Positions 48,700 to 59,432 of a stretch of 64,000 nucleotides of DNA are shown in pieces. A model generated the notes under the pieces. It had not been told where the DNA came from, did no database searches, and was given only the letters and a program-made list of their open reading frames with translations. How positions within the stretch are numbered: the stretch's first letter is position 1; every line of letters starts with the position of its first letter. The translations under genes were made by a program, and so were the position numbers. The DNA is from Microplitis mediator (Eukaryota > Arthropoda > Insecta > Hymenoptera > Braconidae), in the NCBI RefSeq assembly GCF_029852145.1, contig NC_079969.1, forward strand, positions 8,618,001-8,682,000, read 5' to 3'.

Positions 48700-49147
48700 G
48701 AGTGAATCAAACTACATGGAGAGAAATTCACAGTAACAATTACAATATATCATAGGAATGGTTCCCGTCTATGGAAACAGTTTATTTTTTCATATCGATT
48801 ATAGGAATGGTAACCATACTAATTATGGTGACCGTTTCTATCTATATGGGTGACATTTCTATACGATATCGGAATAGTTCTTATAAAATTATGGTTATCG
48901 TTAACATATATATTGGTAATGATTCCCATAATTTACGGTAAAAGTTATCATAATACTGTGGTCATGGTTACCATAACATTTAGAAATTCCTCATATTACG
49001 GAAATCATTACCATAATATGAGAAATTTCTAAATGTTATGGTGATCATAACTATGATATTATAGTAACCATTGCCACAATATATGTGATAGCGTTGACTA
49101 TACTGTAGTATGGAAGCGATTACCACAATATTATAGGAACATTTCAC
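48700..49147. repeat. degenerate GGTTACCATAATATGR repeat tract
   Basis: Words such as GGAATGGTAACCAT, GGTTACCATAAC, CATTACCATAATATG and GTAACCATTGCCAC recur in both orientations, making several short hairpins (for example AGAAATTCCTCATATTACGG against CATAATATGAGAAATTTCT). It is non-coding. Confidence 0.6.
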
Positions 49148-49442
49148 ATATCGCGTGCCAAATGCCAAAAGGGCGTATAAAAGTTATACGCCCATTTGTC
49201 TTCGAAGAACCAAAAGGGCGTATAGTTTATTTTTGGTGCCAATCGTTTTGTAAACATGTTCTAAGCCTAAAAATGAACAAAAAATTTCCAAAGCCAAAAG
49301 GGCGTATGTCTTTAAATACGCCCTTTTGGCGTTAGTACGTCAAAAATTGATTTCTGCAGATCTTTACGTTTCGAGCGATTCTAAAAAGAATGGCAAAAAA
49401 TTTTTTTTTTTATACGCCCTTTTGGCATTTGGCACGCGATAT
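49148..49442. mobile_element. 295-bp foldback element with CCAAAAGGGCGTAT hairpins
   Basis: ATATCGCGTGCCAAATGCCA at 49148 is the start of a perfect inverted repeat of about 34 bp that ends at 49442 (TTTGGCACGCGATAT). The 14-mer CCAAAAGGGCGTAT or its reverse complement ATACGCCCTTTTGG occurs at both ends and at internal sites. Two of the copies pair locally, around 49,180-49,190 and 49,301-49,330. The minus frame at 48980-49168 and the plus frame at 49326-49511 are by-products. Confidence 0.8.
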
Positions 49443-49521
49443 ATTAAGGGAGCGTTTACTATGGTGCATAGGATTTATTCTCATACGCATCTAGGACTAC
49501 TGGCCTTTTGACAAGTCGCTC

Positions 49522-50986
49522 CCCGGGAAAAAATCACCATGCATGATCATGTATGATCATGCATGATTCGTGCCTGATCGTGCAAGATTCATGCATAATT
49601 CGTGCCTGATCGTGCAAGATTCATGCATAATTCAGGCTTGATCCTGCATGACTCATTCATGGCCAGGCATGACTCATTCGTGATCAAGCATGATCATGCA
49701 TGACTTATTCTAGATCAAGCTTGCGCATGCATTAAGTTTGAAATAATTGTATCCAGAGATATTATCCATCAGGAAAGGTCATGCTTGAGCATGCTCTATT
49801 ATGCATGACCATGCATGGTTCATACTTGATCATGCATAACTCATTCATGGCCAGGCATGACTCATTGGTGATCAAGCATGATCATGCATGGCTCATTCTA
49901 GATTAGACTTGCTCATAACTTACGTTATGAATAATTGTCTACAGAGATATTATTTATCAGGAAAGGTCATGATTGAGCATGCTCTGTCATGCATGACCAT
50001 ACATGGTTCATACTTGATCATGTATAACTCATTTGTGATCAAGCATGATCATGCATGATTCATTCTAGATCAGGCTTGCTCATGACTTACGTTAGAAATC
50101 ATTGTATCTCGAGATGGAATCCCTCGGGAAAGGTCATGGTTGAGCATGCTCTGTCATCCATGATCATGCACGGTGCAGACATGATCATCATCGGTTCTAT
50201 GCAAATAGTGAAAACTATTTATAAATATTCATGATCATAAATGACTAAGCATACTCGTTCATATTTGTATTCATTCGGGCTATCTATATTTTTCTCAATT
50301 TATCTATAAATTGTCTTATTGAGAAGGTTATTTGCATGTTTGCATGTTTAAGTTTCCACTATATATAAATGGTTTTCGCTAAATTTAAATTTGTATTCAT
50401 AAATATTAATTGTTTAATGCATTAAGTGAATAATATGTTAAAAACAGTTTTTAATGAAAGTTCAAAATAAAAGAACCAATGAAAATTGATAAATTACTCT
50501 CTATCATTTGTATAGTACGATTAATTATATACCTTAGTTTCTAATACTTACAGCAACATCTTTCAAATAAATAAGCTATGGGAATGCATGTGCATGCATA
50601 ATAACGCGTGCTCATGTATGGGAATGCCTGATCGTATTTTTCATAAGCAGCCAATATTTAAATACGACCAAACGTGCTCGAGAGGAATCACAGATTACAA
50701 AATCATATGCCTGCTCAGGGAAGATCATGCATGATAATGTATGATCATGCATGATAATGTATGGTCATGCATGATCATGTCTGGTCATGCATGATCATGT
50801 CTGGCCAAAATCCAGGTCTGATCATGCATGACTGGGCACGATCATGACTTCTCAGGCAGAATCATGCATGATCATGACTGCTCAGGCAAAATCATGCCTG
50901 TTCATGTCTGGCCAAAATTCAGGCCTGATCATGCATGAGATTTAAGCCTGCTCAGGCATGATCATGCATGCTGATTTTTTCCCGGG
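49522..50986. mobile_element. 1,465-bp element of CATGATCATG repeats with CCCGGGAAAAAATCA ends
   Basis: The left end CCCGGGAAAAAATCACCATG and the right end (reverse complement CCCGGGAAAAAATCAGCATG) match over about 30 bp with one difference. TC flanks each side and may be a 2-bp target duplication. The body is built of GATCATGCATG/GCATGATCATG words in blocks that repeat every ~150-180 bp (GATCAAGCATGATCATGCAT near 49,680, 49,870 and 50,037). No open frame is present. Confidence 0.75.
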
Positions 50987-51120
50987 TCTAAAACTTCTCT
51001 ATGCACAGACAATAGAGTTAACTCTATAGCATATCTCTACCTAAAACGTGTATATCGTAAAATGAAACTATTCTTGAACTGATTACTCCAAAACATCTCT
51101 ATCCAGAACAGCTCTCCAAA

Positions 51121-51273
51121 GACTATCCGAAAATACACTATTCATTATTGACTCAGCTCAAAAATCATCCGTAACTGAAAAACACGTGAATTTTCATGGT
51201 AATTAACATGATTTCTCAGTTACCGATGATTTTTCAGTTGAATCGATAATGAATAGTCTTATTTCGGGTAGTC
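51121..51273. mobile_element. 153-bp palindromic MITE
   Basis: GACTATCCGAAAATACACTA at 51121 is mirrored by TAGTCTTATTTCGGGTAGTC ending at 51273. The inversion continues inward through TCATTATTGACTCAGCT and AAAAATCATCCGTAACTGAA. The whole unit is a near-perfect hairpin. Confidence 0.75.
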
Positions 51274-51409
51274 CTATCATTAAATAGAAGTTTCGGAATA
51301 AAGATTTCCATTTTATCGCATCCAAAATCCAAACAATATTTGAAATAGATCACAGGTAATTGGACAATAAAAGAAAAACAATCATGTCATTATTATTACT
51401 GCTATTATA

Positions 51410-54180
51410 GATGATTTACGTAACAGTTCATACGCTTCAAATGAATTTGATGATTTGCTGGTAGATAATGAAAATGATAATCATCACACACTGAAAAAAA
51501 AGTTTTTTTCCTCCCAGGATACAAAATATTTTTATCCGAGTATTTTAATATCCAGTATAAGTTTCTTAATATTAAAAAACTCGTATTGTTCCCCTGAGAA
51601 TACCTAAGTTTTTTCTAGAGCTAAAACTTAATGCTGCGTTACCATCCCTGTGGAAAAGGTCTTATAAAATCTCATAAAAAAAATTGGCTATGAGAAAACT
51701 ATCAGTATTTGTCCACGAAAAATCTCAAAAATTCTTATACAATTATTTTCTCATAGATGGTGCATCAAAAAAAAATTTTTCTTAAAATTCTCATATAAAT
51801 CATCAGAATCTGTAAGAAACAGAAGCTGTAATATTGTGATTATAAGTATTTATAAGTTTTCGAAAAATGTAAAGTTTACAATTGAGTAGATTTTGGAAAT
51901 GAATAAGATTGTATGAGACGATTTCTGAAGTAATCATACAAGATTTGATACTGATTAATCAATGTGATTACAGTAATTTTCCATATAGTAACGAAAAAAT
52001 TTATGAGATTGATTAAGGTTTATATGCTTAATTATTGAATTTTTTAGCATGAATTCAAAAAGTTTTTATTATGTATACTCAAGAATATTTGTATGAGTAT
52101 TTATGCCGAAAATCCTTAGCAATCTATTTATGAAAAATCAATGAAATTGAGTTAGTTTATTTATTCATCGAAAAATTACTCAAGTAAACATTAATATTAA
52201 ATATTAAAGTCATGATGTATTATGGGATATACTATAGTACAACCCAAACAGGTACTTGTTGGTCTGTCAAGCGACAGAGGAGTACTCGAATAAAATCGTA
52301 TTGAAATTTGGAATATAACACTTCTGAAATAAATGTCTTACCAGGGACACTACGTGTCGTAGGCGCGATCTCGTGGCGAGCACCGAACTACTCCCGCTGC
52401 TGCTGGCTAGCACCAGTGATTTTCCCCTTCTCCATATCGATCTTTTCGCCCAAAAAATTTTTTCTCTTTACTTAAGCAACTTTTGTTATTTTGGTCGGAG
52501 AATACAAAAATACTTGCGTGAAAATAATAGTACTTGTTCCAAGAAATTTTATTCTGTTTAACCAAAAAAATGCAATATTGCTACAAAAAAATAATGTATC
52601 TTGCACCAAAAAAAAAAAATGCGGCAAGATACATTACTGGGTTTGTAAAAAATCACATAAAAACTTATATTTTCACTCATCTCCGAACAGTGAAAATATT
52701 CAAAGTACAAGAAAAAGTGATAATATTAGTATTTCTGGTGTAAATTCTTGTAAAAAAAAAAATGAAGTTAAGCAATTATTTTTAAATGAATCTGATAAAA
52801 TTAATATTTTATGTGAATGGAAAATATTTATAAAATCTCATAAGTACTCCATAATATTTTATAAGTAATAGCCTTCTAAATAAAACTTACAAAAACTCAT
52901 AAATCACATAGCTTTTAAATTAAAATTAAATCTTTTTAGTTTTTACAAGTTAATTCGATTATAGATTTTCTTACTAATTCTTATAAAATTTTTATGAGAA
53001 AAAGGTCTGCATTTGTCCATGTGATTCCTGATTCAGTCTCATAAAATTTCGAAGAAATACATGTTAAATATTTTCTCATAAAATATGACAAATATTTTAT
53101 GATATTCAATAAGATATTATCTCCTAGGATAACTCTTACTAAAACTTATAAATTCTGAAAATTTCGTATAAAAAAATAATCTGATTGCGATTTTGTAAGT
53201 ATTATAACATCGGAATTCGCCTGATCAATTCTTATTGAAAATACATCAGAATAAACTGCAACAATCTTATAGAAGTGAAAGTACTTATTCAATCTCATAA
53301 TCGTTGGCGGAATTCGAGTCACAAAATCTCATAAATTAAAAAATCTTACTCATTCTTTTAAAAATCTAGTACGGAAATCATGATAGGAAAACATCAAAAG
53401 CTTTGACTCATAGATTCTCATAAAAATTCATATGAGAATTTTTTTAAATCTCATAGATATTTTCGAAGCTCATAGATTCTCATAAAAAATATTCAATATC
53501 TTATCAGAATTTATGAGAGCTTTTCCACAGGGATAGCAACCGCAGTAATTATAATTACATCCTAATCACTACATTTTCTAGAAATTAAATTTTCCAGTAA
53601 TTTTATTATAAATACAACTTTTAAAATTAGTAGTTAATTTAATATTATTAAAAAAAGGCTCGTAGTAAAATAAACATTACTTAAATATGTGTCAACTGAG
53701 TGAGGTTAAGTCAGCCATATTTTTTATTTTGGTATTTTGCTGAGAAGGAAACCGAGTTTTTTAGCAATCAGAATACTTATTAGTGTGGGAAAAAAACTTT
53801 GGTATTTTAAAAACTAGAATACCAGGTTCTTTACGGGAGGGAAAAATTTTCTAAGTGGAAAAAAACTTTTTTTTCAGTGCAGTAAATTCGACGTCGACCA
53901 AACACATGATTGAGCTGATGAAAAATTGTTGAGTGGTTCTGTTTTTAATAATCCAGATAATTCATTCGATGTTGATGATCATGAGCTTAACGATTTTAAT
54001 AATAACAGTGCGTTGGTACATTCTGAGTTAAAGTCTAATAATAGACAGGAAGATAATATCGACCAAGAAAATGAAATTTTCGATGAGAAATTGTTAGATA
54101 CTTATATTGTTAATAATCCAAATAGTATATCAGTTGATGAAGATGAGTTTAATAATATTTTAGCTGAGCATAAATTATAA
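51410..54180 (+). pseudogene. broken fourth copy of the C-x2-H-x7-C gene family, split by a transposon
   Basis: About 77 bp (51410-51488) matches the acidic tail region of the intact copies (SNEFDDLL then a DNENDNH-like segment). Sequence from 53880 to the stop at 54180 continues that tail (DEKLLSGSVFNNP ... YIVNNPNSISVDEDEF ... ILAEHKL). Between them sits the 2,391-bp CACTG element. Everything upstream of the tail is missing, and an in-frame stop occurs just before DEKLL. The surviving 3' piece still reads open for 84 codons (53926-54180). Confidence 0.85.
51489..53879. mobile_element. 2,391-bp CACTG-ended (EnSpm/CACTA-like) non-autonomous transposon
   Basis: The element begins CACTGAAAAAAAAGTTTTTT and ends with the exact reverse complement over 23 bp. 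CA lies on each side (51487-51488 and 53880-53881). Alignment with the intact gene copies shows the pre-insertion site with a single CA, so the target duplication is 2 bp. CACT(A/G) ends with a 2-3 bp duplication fit the CACTA superfamily. An inner imperfect inverted repeat starts at CCCTGTGGAAAAG (about 51,647) and ends at CTTTTCCACAGGG (about 53,532). Frames at 52373-52868 are short and do not resemble a transposase. Confidence 0.8.
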
Positions 54181-54371
54181 TTTGTTATTTTATTTCGAAC
54201 ATTGTTGAAATTTTTTTTTAGTTTTTTAACGAAAAAAAAAGAACACCCGCACTTAGGTTATTTGGAGTTTCGAAATCTTGCTTTCATAAGTCTCGAGTGT
54301 CAGCCTAAACAAATGGAATCGGTTATGCCTGATTAACGTTAATGTACACTCCCCAGTGAATCACTGCGATG

Positions 54372-54432
54372 AACTAGAGCACAGGAAAATCTTTATCATA
54401 AGGTCGCAAGTTTGAATCCCTGACAAATGGTT
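54372..54432 (+). other. tRNA-like fragment or SINE head
   Basis: AACTAGAGCAC and, 30 bp later, GGTCGCAAGTTTGAATCCCT resemble the D-arm and B box of a tRNA, but an acceptor stem is not visible. It could be a decayed tRNA pseudogene or the head of a tRNA-derived SINE. It lies between the broken copy and the first intact gene. Confidence 0.35.
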
Positions 54433-54689
54433 TTTCTAAAATTTTTTGTATTTTAGTGTCTACTAAATAATATAAGTACTTTTAGTAATTATCAATAAGT
54501 GACTGAAGGCAAACAATTGAATCATCTCAAGGAATTACATAAGTAATTTATAATTTCTATAATTAACTCAATGGCATAAAAAATTCTTATCAAAAAGAAG
54601 TTATTGAACACTGCAATGAATATATCGACACTTATAGAATACAACAAATCTTATAAAATATCGGTTTTAAATAAAACAACCAATTAACG

Positions 54690-56705
54690 ATGATTACAGT
54701 CATTGATTTCAACGGATACTTTACCCAAAAAAGTCATTTTATCATCAAAGAATATTCATTATATACAATAAATAATCGTGGTAAAATAAGGTACCATAGT
54801 TTCGAAGTAGATATATCTTTACAAGAAAAATTAGGTGCAAAAACAAAAGAAAATTATAATAATTATTACAAAAAATACGGAATAAAATGGACGACTGGTA
54901 CATTGGGAAGGAGAAAAATGAAATTCAAGCTTAACAAATATTTCACCAAGTCTACGAAAATTTTTGTAGCCAACAATGACAGAAAAAGTGAACTAATAAA
55001 TTATTTGAATCACGATCCTGATAAAAATAAAAATATACTCAAGATTGTATCTTTGGGCAAGTTAGGTTATGAAATGAATTTCAAAAACTCAACAAGTTGC
55101 CATTACCACCAATCACCATCGAGCGATAATTGCGCCAATGACAATGTTTTGGATATGATTAAATTTGTGAGGGATAAAAAATTGTACAATACTACTATGC
55201 GTGCGAACACATATTCTATAATTGATTTCAATTGTTATAAATATTCGAACCATTTACGAATTAAAGAAGTTTCGATTAATCGAATCAGTATTGATGGGGT
55301 CGCAACATCACGTGATTTGTTGGTAGAGAAAGCAATTAAAAAGTTAGATTTGGAACCTTTTACTTACAGAGCATATTACCGAAAATATGGGATTAAATGG
55401 AATAATGGTAATCAAGTACCACGATTGATAAGAGAAAATTTATATTATACTTTAAAGCGTTCAATTCGAACGTATGTTAAAGATAACACTCAAAAAAATA
55501 TATTATTGAGTCTGTGTAATGAAGATTTTGGAAATAAAATAATTTGTTTGGATGAACTAGGTTATGACGCGGCTAATACAGAACTAGGTTTCACCGAGTG
55601 TAAGTGGCATGATAATAAAGCAGTAAATAATTGTGCTGATGATAACGTTGGATTTATGACTGATTGGTTATTTCGCAAGAAATTACTTAAGCTCAAGATA
55701 AGTGATAACTCGAAACTTAATGAATTAGAGAAAAATGTTAAAATTCCTTCTATTGTCGGAAATAAAGGAGCTGTGTATCAGGATATGAAAGATATAAAAA
55801 GCAGGTATGACCAAGCTCATGGGTCACGCGAATTTTCTTCGGTTGGTAATGCAGCAGCTGCCTCTACGTCAACTGTTGATAAACGTAAGTTTGATACTTT
55901 GAAGGCGACGCCCACTGTTGTTCAGTATTACGATGCGTCTGCTTCAGAATTATCATCAGCTAATCAGGCTCAAAAACGCCAAAAAATTGATGATAACGAT
56001 GAGGATGATGATGTGTTTAAGATGGCATCAGAATTGGGAATTGAAATCGAAGATAATGATGATGATGTATTTAATTTGGCATCAGAATTGGGAATTAAGG
56101 TCGAAGATGATGATGCGCGAATGATAAACGAGACAGTGGCGCCCAATATGTCTCAAAATTACCAAGCTAATGACTCGAATGACTTTCCGATTAATCAGAC
56201 GAAAGAACAAACAATTTATGATGATGAAAGTGCAATTGACATCGCGTTAGAATTAGAATCTCAAACGGGAAAACACACGCCGAAGAATATCGCTGATTTA
56301 AATCCAGAGTCATTGTTCAAATATCCAATTGATGATTTGCATAATTATTCATTCAGTTCAAACGAATTTGATGATTTGCTAGATGATGAAAATGATAATC
56401 ACCGCAGTAAAATTGATGTTAACCAACGATATGATCTAATTGATGAAAAATTGTTGAGTAGTTCGGTTTTCAATAATCCAACTAATTTATTTGATGATGA
56501 TGATGATAAATTCAATAATTTCATGGATATCGATGCATCATTGCATTCCGAAGCAATGTCTGATAATAGACGGGAAGATAATGACGACCAAGAAAATGAA
56601 ATTTTCGATAAAAAATTGTTAGATACTTATATTGTTAATAATCCAAATAATATATCATTTGATGAAGATGAGTTCAAAGATATTTTAGCTGAGGACAGAT
56701 TATAA
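54690..56705 (+). CDS. unknown protein, tandem family copy 1 (duplicated C-x2-H-x7-C domain, acidic tail)
   Basis: This is one intronless frame of 671 residues. I do not recognise a named family. Residues 1-165 and about 177-340 are two diverged copies of one domain. Each starts IDFNGY/IDFNCY, has an FIIKEYSLY or LRIKEVSIN strand, a YYKKYGIKWTTGT / YYRKYGIKWNNGN segment, and ends C-x2-H-x7-C-A-x-D-N-V (first cysteine at 137). The acidic D/E positions and the C-H-C cluster could suit a metal-dependent RNase H-like fold with a zinc site, but that is a guess. A linker with AQKRQKID (possible nuclear signal) follows. Next come two tandem DDDVFxxASELGIxxED units and a long Asp/Asn-rich tail ending ILAEDRL. 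There is no signal peptide or membrane segment. AATAAA lies near 56,842. The upstream CGACACTTATAGAATACAAC is conserved in the other copies. Confidence 0.8.
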   Translation: MITVIDFNGYFTQKSHFIIKEYSLYTINNRGKIRYHSFEVDISLQEKLGAKTKENYNNYYKKYGIKWTTGTLGRRKMKFKLNKYFTKSTKIFVANNDRKSELINYLNHDPDKNKNILKIVSLGKLGYEMNFKNSTSCHYHQSPSSDNCANDNVLDMIKFVRDKKLYNTTMRANTYSIIDFNCYKYSNHLRIKEVSINRISIDGVATSRDLLVEKAIKKLDLEPFTYRAYYRKYGIKWNNGNQVPRLIRENLYYTLKRSIRTYVKDNTQKNILLSLCNEDFGNKIICLDELGYDAANTELGFTECKWHDNKAVNNCADDNVGFMTDWLFRKKLLKLKISDNSKLNELEKNVKIPSIVGNKGAVYQDMKDIKSRYDQAHGSREFSSVGNAAAASTSTVDKRKFDTLKATPTVVQYYDASASELSSANQAQKRQKIDDNDEDDDVFKMASELGIEIEDNDDDVFNLASELGIKVEDDDARMINETVAPNMSQNYQANDSNDFPINQTKEQTIYDDESAIDIALELESQTGKHTPKNIADLNPESLFKYPIDDLHNYSFSSNEFDDLLDDENDNHRSKIDVNQRYDLIDEKLLSSSVFNNPTNLFDDDDDKFNNFMDIDASLHSEAMSDNRREDNDDQENEIFDKKLLDTYIVNNPNNISFDEDEFKDILAEDRL

Positions 56706-57062
56706 TTTATGATTTTATTTTGAATACTATTGGAAATATTTATTAATTTTTTAAAATTTTTTCTTAAAAATTACTCAAAATATTGCATGAGCATTTGAGG
56801 CGTGCACTTTTGATTTCCTAATTTTTTTTTTTTGGCTACTAAATAAAGTAAACGGATGTAATCCCCAATGAGTAACTCGAGGTAAATAATTTAACAATCT
56901 AAAGTGATAGTATGAACAATTTATCATTTAAATAATTAACTCAATGGCAAATAAAATTTTTAACAAAGATTAACTGTCAAACATTACAATAAATATGTCG
57001 ATACTTATAGAATACAACAAATTATACATAATAATGTCTTCAAATACAACAAAAGCCTAAAA

Positions 57063-59075
57063 ATGAATGTAGTTATCGATTTCAACGGTTTCTTAAACTC
57101 GAAAAATTATTTCATCATGAAAGAATATTCGATGTATGCAATAGATCGTTATGGCAACATAACAAACAATAAGTCGGAAATAATGTTGCCAGAAATTAAA
57201 AATCTAAATGATTCGGACAGTGCGAGTAAAAGAAATTATGAAATTTATTACAAAAAATACGGAATAGAATGGACGACCGGTACAATAAAAAAAAATGCAG
57301 GAAGCTCTGGCATAATTGGATATCTCAGGAAATGTCAGAATGTTTTTGTAGCCGACAAGGACAAAAAACAAAAATTGATAAATTATATTAATTTAAAAAT
57401 TGTCACAGAAAAAAACTATATACCTTTACGAGACTTGGGATATAAAATAAATTTTCGAAACTCAACAAATTGTCATTATCATAAATCACCATCGAGCAAT
57501 AATTGCGCCAATGACAATGTTTTGGACATGATTAGATTGGTAAGAAATAAAAAATTGTACGATAAGAATAGACGTGCGAATATACATTCTGTCATCGATT
57601 TCAATTATTACGAAAATGTGAATGATTTAGTAATTAAAGAATTATCAATTACTTGTATCGGGATTGATGGAAACGTAACATCACGTGATTTGCTAGTACA
57701 AAAGCCAGACCAGTTAGGGACAAAACCTGACTGTTACAATAAATATTATCAAAGATATGGCATAAAATGGAAAGTTGGTAATATTGTATCATACAAAGTG
57801 ATGAAAAAGCTAAAATATACTCTGAAGGAATCATTGCATTTGTATGTTAAGGATAATGCTCAAAAAAATGTGTTATTGAATTTGAGTAATGAAGATGTTG
57901 GAAATAAAATAATTTGTTTGGATGGGCTAGGTTATGACGTTGGTAATATAGAACTAAACTTTACACTGTGCAAGTGGCATGATAATAAAGTGGTGAATAA
58001 TTGTGCTGATGATAATGTTAGACTGATGATCGATTGGTTGTCTGTTAAGAAATTAATCAAGCTTAAGATAAGCGATAACTCCAAACTTATGAAATTAAAA
58101 GAAAACGTTAAAACTCCTTCTATTGTCGTAAATAAGGGAGCTGTTTATCAGGATATGAAAGATATAAAAGGCAGATATGACCAAGCTCATGGGTCGCGCG
58201 AATTTTCTTCGGTTGGTAATGCAGCAGCTGCCTCTACGTCAACTGTTGATAAACGTAAGTTTGATACTTTGAAGGCGACGCCCACTGTTGTTCAGTATTA
58301 CGATGCGTCTGCTTCAGAATTATCATCAGCTAATCAGGCTCAAAAACGCCAAAAAATTGATGATAACGATGAGGATGATGATGTGTTTAAGATGGCATCA
58401 GAATTGGGAATTGAAATCGAAGATAATGATGATGATGTATTTAATTTGGCATCAGAATTGGGAATTAAGGTCGAAGATGATGATGCGCGAATGATAAACG
58501 AGACAGTGGCGCCCAATATGTCTCAAAATTACCAAGCTAATGACTCGAATGACTTTCCGATTAATCAGACGAAAGAACAAACAATTTATGATGATGAAAG
58601 TGCAATTGACATCGCGTTAGAATTAGAATCTCAAACGGGAAAACACACGCCGAAGAATATCGCTGATTTAAATCCAGAGTCATTGTTCAAATATCCAATT
58701 GATGATTTGCATAATTATTCATTCAGTTCAAACGAATTTGATGATTTGCTAGATGATGAAAATGATAATCACCGCAGTAAAATTGATGTTAACCAACGAT
58801 ATGATCTAATTGATGAAAAATTGTTGAGTAGTTCGGTTTTCAATAATCCAACTAATTTATTTGATGATGATGATGATAAATTCAATAATTTCATGGATAT
58901 CGATGCATCATTGCATTCCGAAGCAATGTCTGATAATAGACGGGAAGATAATGACGACCAAGAAAATGAAATTTTCGATAAAAAATTGTTAGATACTTAT
59001 ATTGTTAATAATCCAAATAATATATCATTTGATGAAGATGAGTTCAAAGATATTTTAGCTGAGGACAGATTATAA
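57063..59075 (+). CDS. unknown protein, tandem family copy 2
   Basis: This intronless frame encodes 670 residues, 2,373 bp start-to-start from copy 1. It has the same layout: domain 1 (VIDFNGF; C137, H140, C148), domain 2 (VIDFNYY from residue 177; C303, H306, C314), basic linker, two DDDVFxxASELGIxxED repeats, acidic tail. From GSREFSS to the end the protein is identical to copy 1. From about LYDKNRRANIH through DKRKFD it is identical to copy 3. Copy 2 is therefore a mosaic. The start ATG follows CCTAAAA, and AATAAA lies near 59,212. Function is unknown; the acidic, nuclear-signal-bearing tail would suit a nuclear protein (inference). Confidence 0.8.
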   Translation: MNVVIDFNGFLNSKNYFIMKEYSMYAIDRYGNITNNKSEIMLPEIKNLNDSDSASKRNYEIYYKKYGIEWTTGTIKKNAGSSGIIGYLRKCQNVFVADKDKKQKLINYINLKIVTEKNYIPLRDLGYKINFRNSTNCHYHKSPSSNNCANDNVLDMIRLVRNKKLYDKNRRANIHSVIDFNYYENVNDLVIKELSITCIGIDGNVTSRDLLVQKPDQLGTKPDCYNKYYQRYGIKWKVGNIVSYKVMKKLKYTLKESLHLYVKDNAQKNVLLNLSNEDVGNKIICLDGLGYDVGNIELNFTLCKWHDNKVVNNCADDNVRLMIDWLSVKKLIKLKISDNSKLMKLKENVKTPSIVVNKGAVYQDMKDIKGRYDQAHGSREFSSVGNAAAASTSTVDKRKFDTLKATPTVVQYYDASASELSSANQAQKRQKIDDNDEDDDVFKMASELGIEIEDNDDDVFNLASELGIKVEDDDARMINETVAPNMSQNYQANDSNDFPINQTKEQTIYDDESAIDIALELESQTGKHTPKNIADLNPESLFKYPIDDLHNYSFSSNEFDDLLDDENDNHRSKIDVNQRYDLIDEKLLSSSVFNNPTNLFDDDDDKFNNFMDIDASLHSEAMSDNRREDNDDQENEIFDKKLLDTYIVNNPNNISFDEDEFKDILAEDRL

Positions 59076-59432
59076 TTTATGATTTTATTTTGAATACTAT
59101 TGGAAATATTTATTAATTTTTTAAAATTTTTTCTTAAAAATTACTCAAAATATTGCATGAGCATTTGAGGCGTGCACTTTTGATTTCCTAATTTTTTTTT
59201 TTTGGCTACTAAATAAAGTAAACGGATGTAATCCCCAATGAGTAACTCGAGGTAAATAATTTAACAATCTAAAGTGATATTATGAACAATTTATCATTTA
59301 AATAATTAACTCAATGGCAAATAAAATTTTTAACAAAGATTAACTGTCAAACATTACAATAAATATGTCGATACTTATAGAATCCGACAAATTATATAGA
59401 ATATTGTCTTCAAATCCAACAAAAAACTAAAA

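Noticed and set aside
52373..52868. Frames inside the CACTG element as a transposase
   Set aside because: Short, Lys/Asn-biased and overlapping in two frames, with no catalytic or DNA-binding motif that I recognise.
55918..56124. Met-rich frames inside family genes (also 58288-58494) and minus frames at 57649-57834 and 60019-60204
   Set aside because: Out-of-frame shadows of the long coding frames; duplicated only because the genes are.
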